Origin: Perkinsus marinus ATCC 50983
Lineage: Eukaryota; Perkinsozoa; Perkinsida; Perkinsidae
Direction: 5' to 3'
Length of the DNA stretch: 20,750 nucleotides
Assembly: GCF_000006405.1 (NCBI RefSeq)
Contig: NW_003200768.1
Coordinates: 25,196-45,945, forward strand
Below, piece by piece: positions 19,801-20,750 of this stretch. Each line of letters starts with the position of its first letter. Position 1 is the first letter of the stretch. Position numbers and translations under genes: made by a program. A model generated the notes under the pieces. It was not told where the DNA came from. It saw nothing but the letters and a program-made list of their open reading frames with translations, and searched no databases.

Positions 19801-20750
19801 TGCAGCAACAACCTTCGAGATGATGGAGGACTTCCCTGAATGTAACATATTGGAAGATTTAACAAGCGAAGGCAGCAAGCGTTTTAGGTTGGTAGTGTGC
19901 ACTTCAGTAGGCTACTACTACTAGTGCCTCTAAGCAGGTTCCTCGTCATTGAGCTCATTCTTGCTACTGATATGGCCAAACACTTTGCAATCATGGCGGA
20001 TTTACGTATTGTACTGCAGAGTCCACAGTTTAGGTAGTATTAGAAGTATGGCTGTTACATTTATATTCGGGCTTATTTCGATGTAGGACTGCTATCAATG
20101 AGTCCAAGAATGATGATGATCGACAACTTATCTTCAAAGCCTGCATTAAAGTAGCCCTATAACATGTGTAGTCGGTATTGGGATGATAATAATAGGCTGC
20201 CGATATCGGTCATACCTGTCTACCATGGGATCAACATTATGAACTATCTCTTCGATTGGCTGAGGAGTTCTTCAAACAAGGGGATCTCGAGAAACAGTTA
20301 CATGGTAGTACTCATCGGAAGAGGGTGTATGACGAGCTATTATCGTGGTCCTATGTGGACAGCACCGTACGTACCCTCACTATGTCATGTGTGGTAGTCG
20401 GCGGCGGCGGCCTGCAGAAGATGTATCCGTAATTGAGATCTGTTATAACAAATTCCAATATTTGACCCATCCCTTGAGGCTGATCCTTCACTATGGGTTA
20501 TCGCTGCTCTCTTTGCTGCTGCTGCTGCATCATCTCTGTACCCCATATTATTGTTATTATCATTCAGTTGCAGTATCACCCTTATGTGACAGAGAGAAAG
20601 TGGATTTACCTGTATCCCAGTTAGGCTTTATCGACTATCTTGTTCGGGTATTACTCCTCATCCTAATGCTTGTCATACTAAAGAGCTTGTCATTATTTTC
20701 AGCCATTCATTGAGATCCTGATGAGAGTCGACGCTTATCAACTAACAGAT
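16834..20750 (+). CDS. Membrane-anchored 3',5'-cyclic nucleotide phosphodiesterase (partial, 3' end outside window)
   Basis: Class I PDEs hydrolyse cAMP/cGMP. Exons begin 16834-17013, 17059-17112, 17159-17226, 17279-17347, 17394-17502, 17551-17674, 17728-17756, 17817-17899, 17940-18008, 18049-18146, 18178-18260, 18322-18454, 18501-18625, 18759-19022 and 19095-19196; the catalytic part is 19248-19292, 19387-19509, 19558-19715, 19768-19887, 19938-20033, 20087-20150, 20196-20307, 20574-20647, 20703->20750; about 810 codons seen. The N-terminal half has five or six membrane helices (for example IVPVVVVLFIYS, LLLVLNSVVIYF, SIMLIVLVAMVTAVVF), then a linker. Catalytic motifs: VEYHNQSHAAQV (general-acid His), ICHDVGHSGKNNAF (metal-binding HD), RYNDKSVLEQFHA, LATDMAKHF, ADIGH (metal Asp), EFFKQGD and SQLGFID with the purine-binding Gln. 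All metal residues are present. Multi-pass PDEs are typical of alveolates. Uncertain: joins at 18625-18759, 19007/19022, and the long 266-nt intron before SPLCDR. Confidence 0.92.

Overview
This window looks like nuclear DNA of an intron-dense unicellular eukaryote. It uses the standard genetic code, GT-AG introns mostly 40-60 nt long (down to about 27-32 nt), short intergenic spaces and genes on both strands. A multi-pass membrane cyclic-nucleotide phosphodiesterase, an arrangement known from alveolates, together with the intron style suggests an alveolate such as a perkinsid (Perkinsus-like). This is inference from style and gene content. Because nearly every gene is broken into very short exons, single ORFs are misleading, so I rebuilt the genes by hand by joining exons whose phases agree and whose joined protein restores known family motifs.

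Layout. 1-372: a 53-bp tandem repeat array that enters from the left edge and decays rightward. 373-1700: no gene recognised. 1701-2880 (+): an SPX-domain protein. 3370-4072 (-): a cornichon/Erv14-type cargo receptor in five exons. 4551-4791 (+) and 4777-5004 (-): two small tail-to-tail candidate genes. 5122-6594 (+): an intronless CCHC zinc-knuckle protein with an RS/RG-rich tail. 6595-6989: a convergent 3' spacer holding a perfect 10-bp hairpin. 6990-7853 (-): a mitochondrial carrier resembling the S-adenosylmethionine carrier. 8055-8508 (-): a four-exon candidate for an 89-residue protein of unknown function. 8910-10894 (-): a membrane fatty-acid desaturase in 14 exons. 11094-16184 (-): an anoctamin/TMEM16 protein in about 35 exons (about 1104 residues). 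16185-16833: a divergent intergenic region with a perfect palindrome. 16834 to the right edge (+): a membrane-anchored cyclic-nucleotide phosphodiesterase, cut by the window end.

The genes do not form an operon-like pathway. Several are membrane or lipid proteins (cornichon, desaturase, anoctamin, carrier), and two concern signalling (SPX for inositol-phosphate/phosphate status, PDE for cAMP/cGMP). The most unusual aspects are the intron architecture (35 exons in 5.1 kb, some introns near 30 nt, several introns of length 3n without stops that would encode hydrophobic inserts if retained), the intronless CCHC gene in an intron-saturated neighbourhood, a C-terminal extension on the desaturase, and the two perfect inverted repeats. 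Splice sites were predicted by eye and need RNA evidence.
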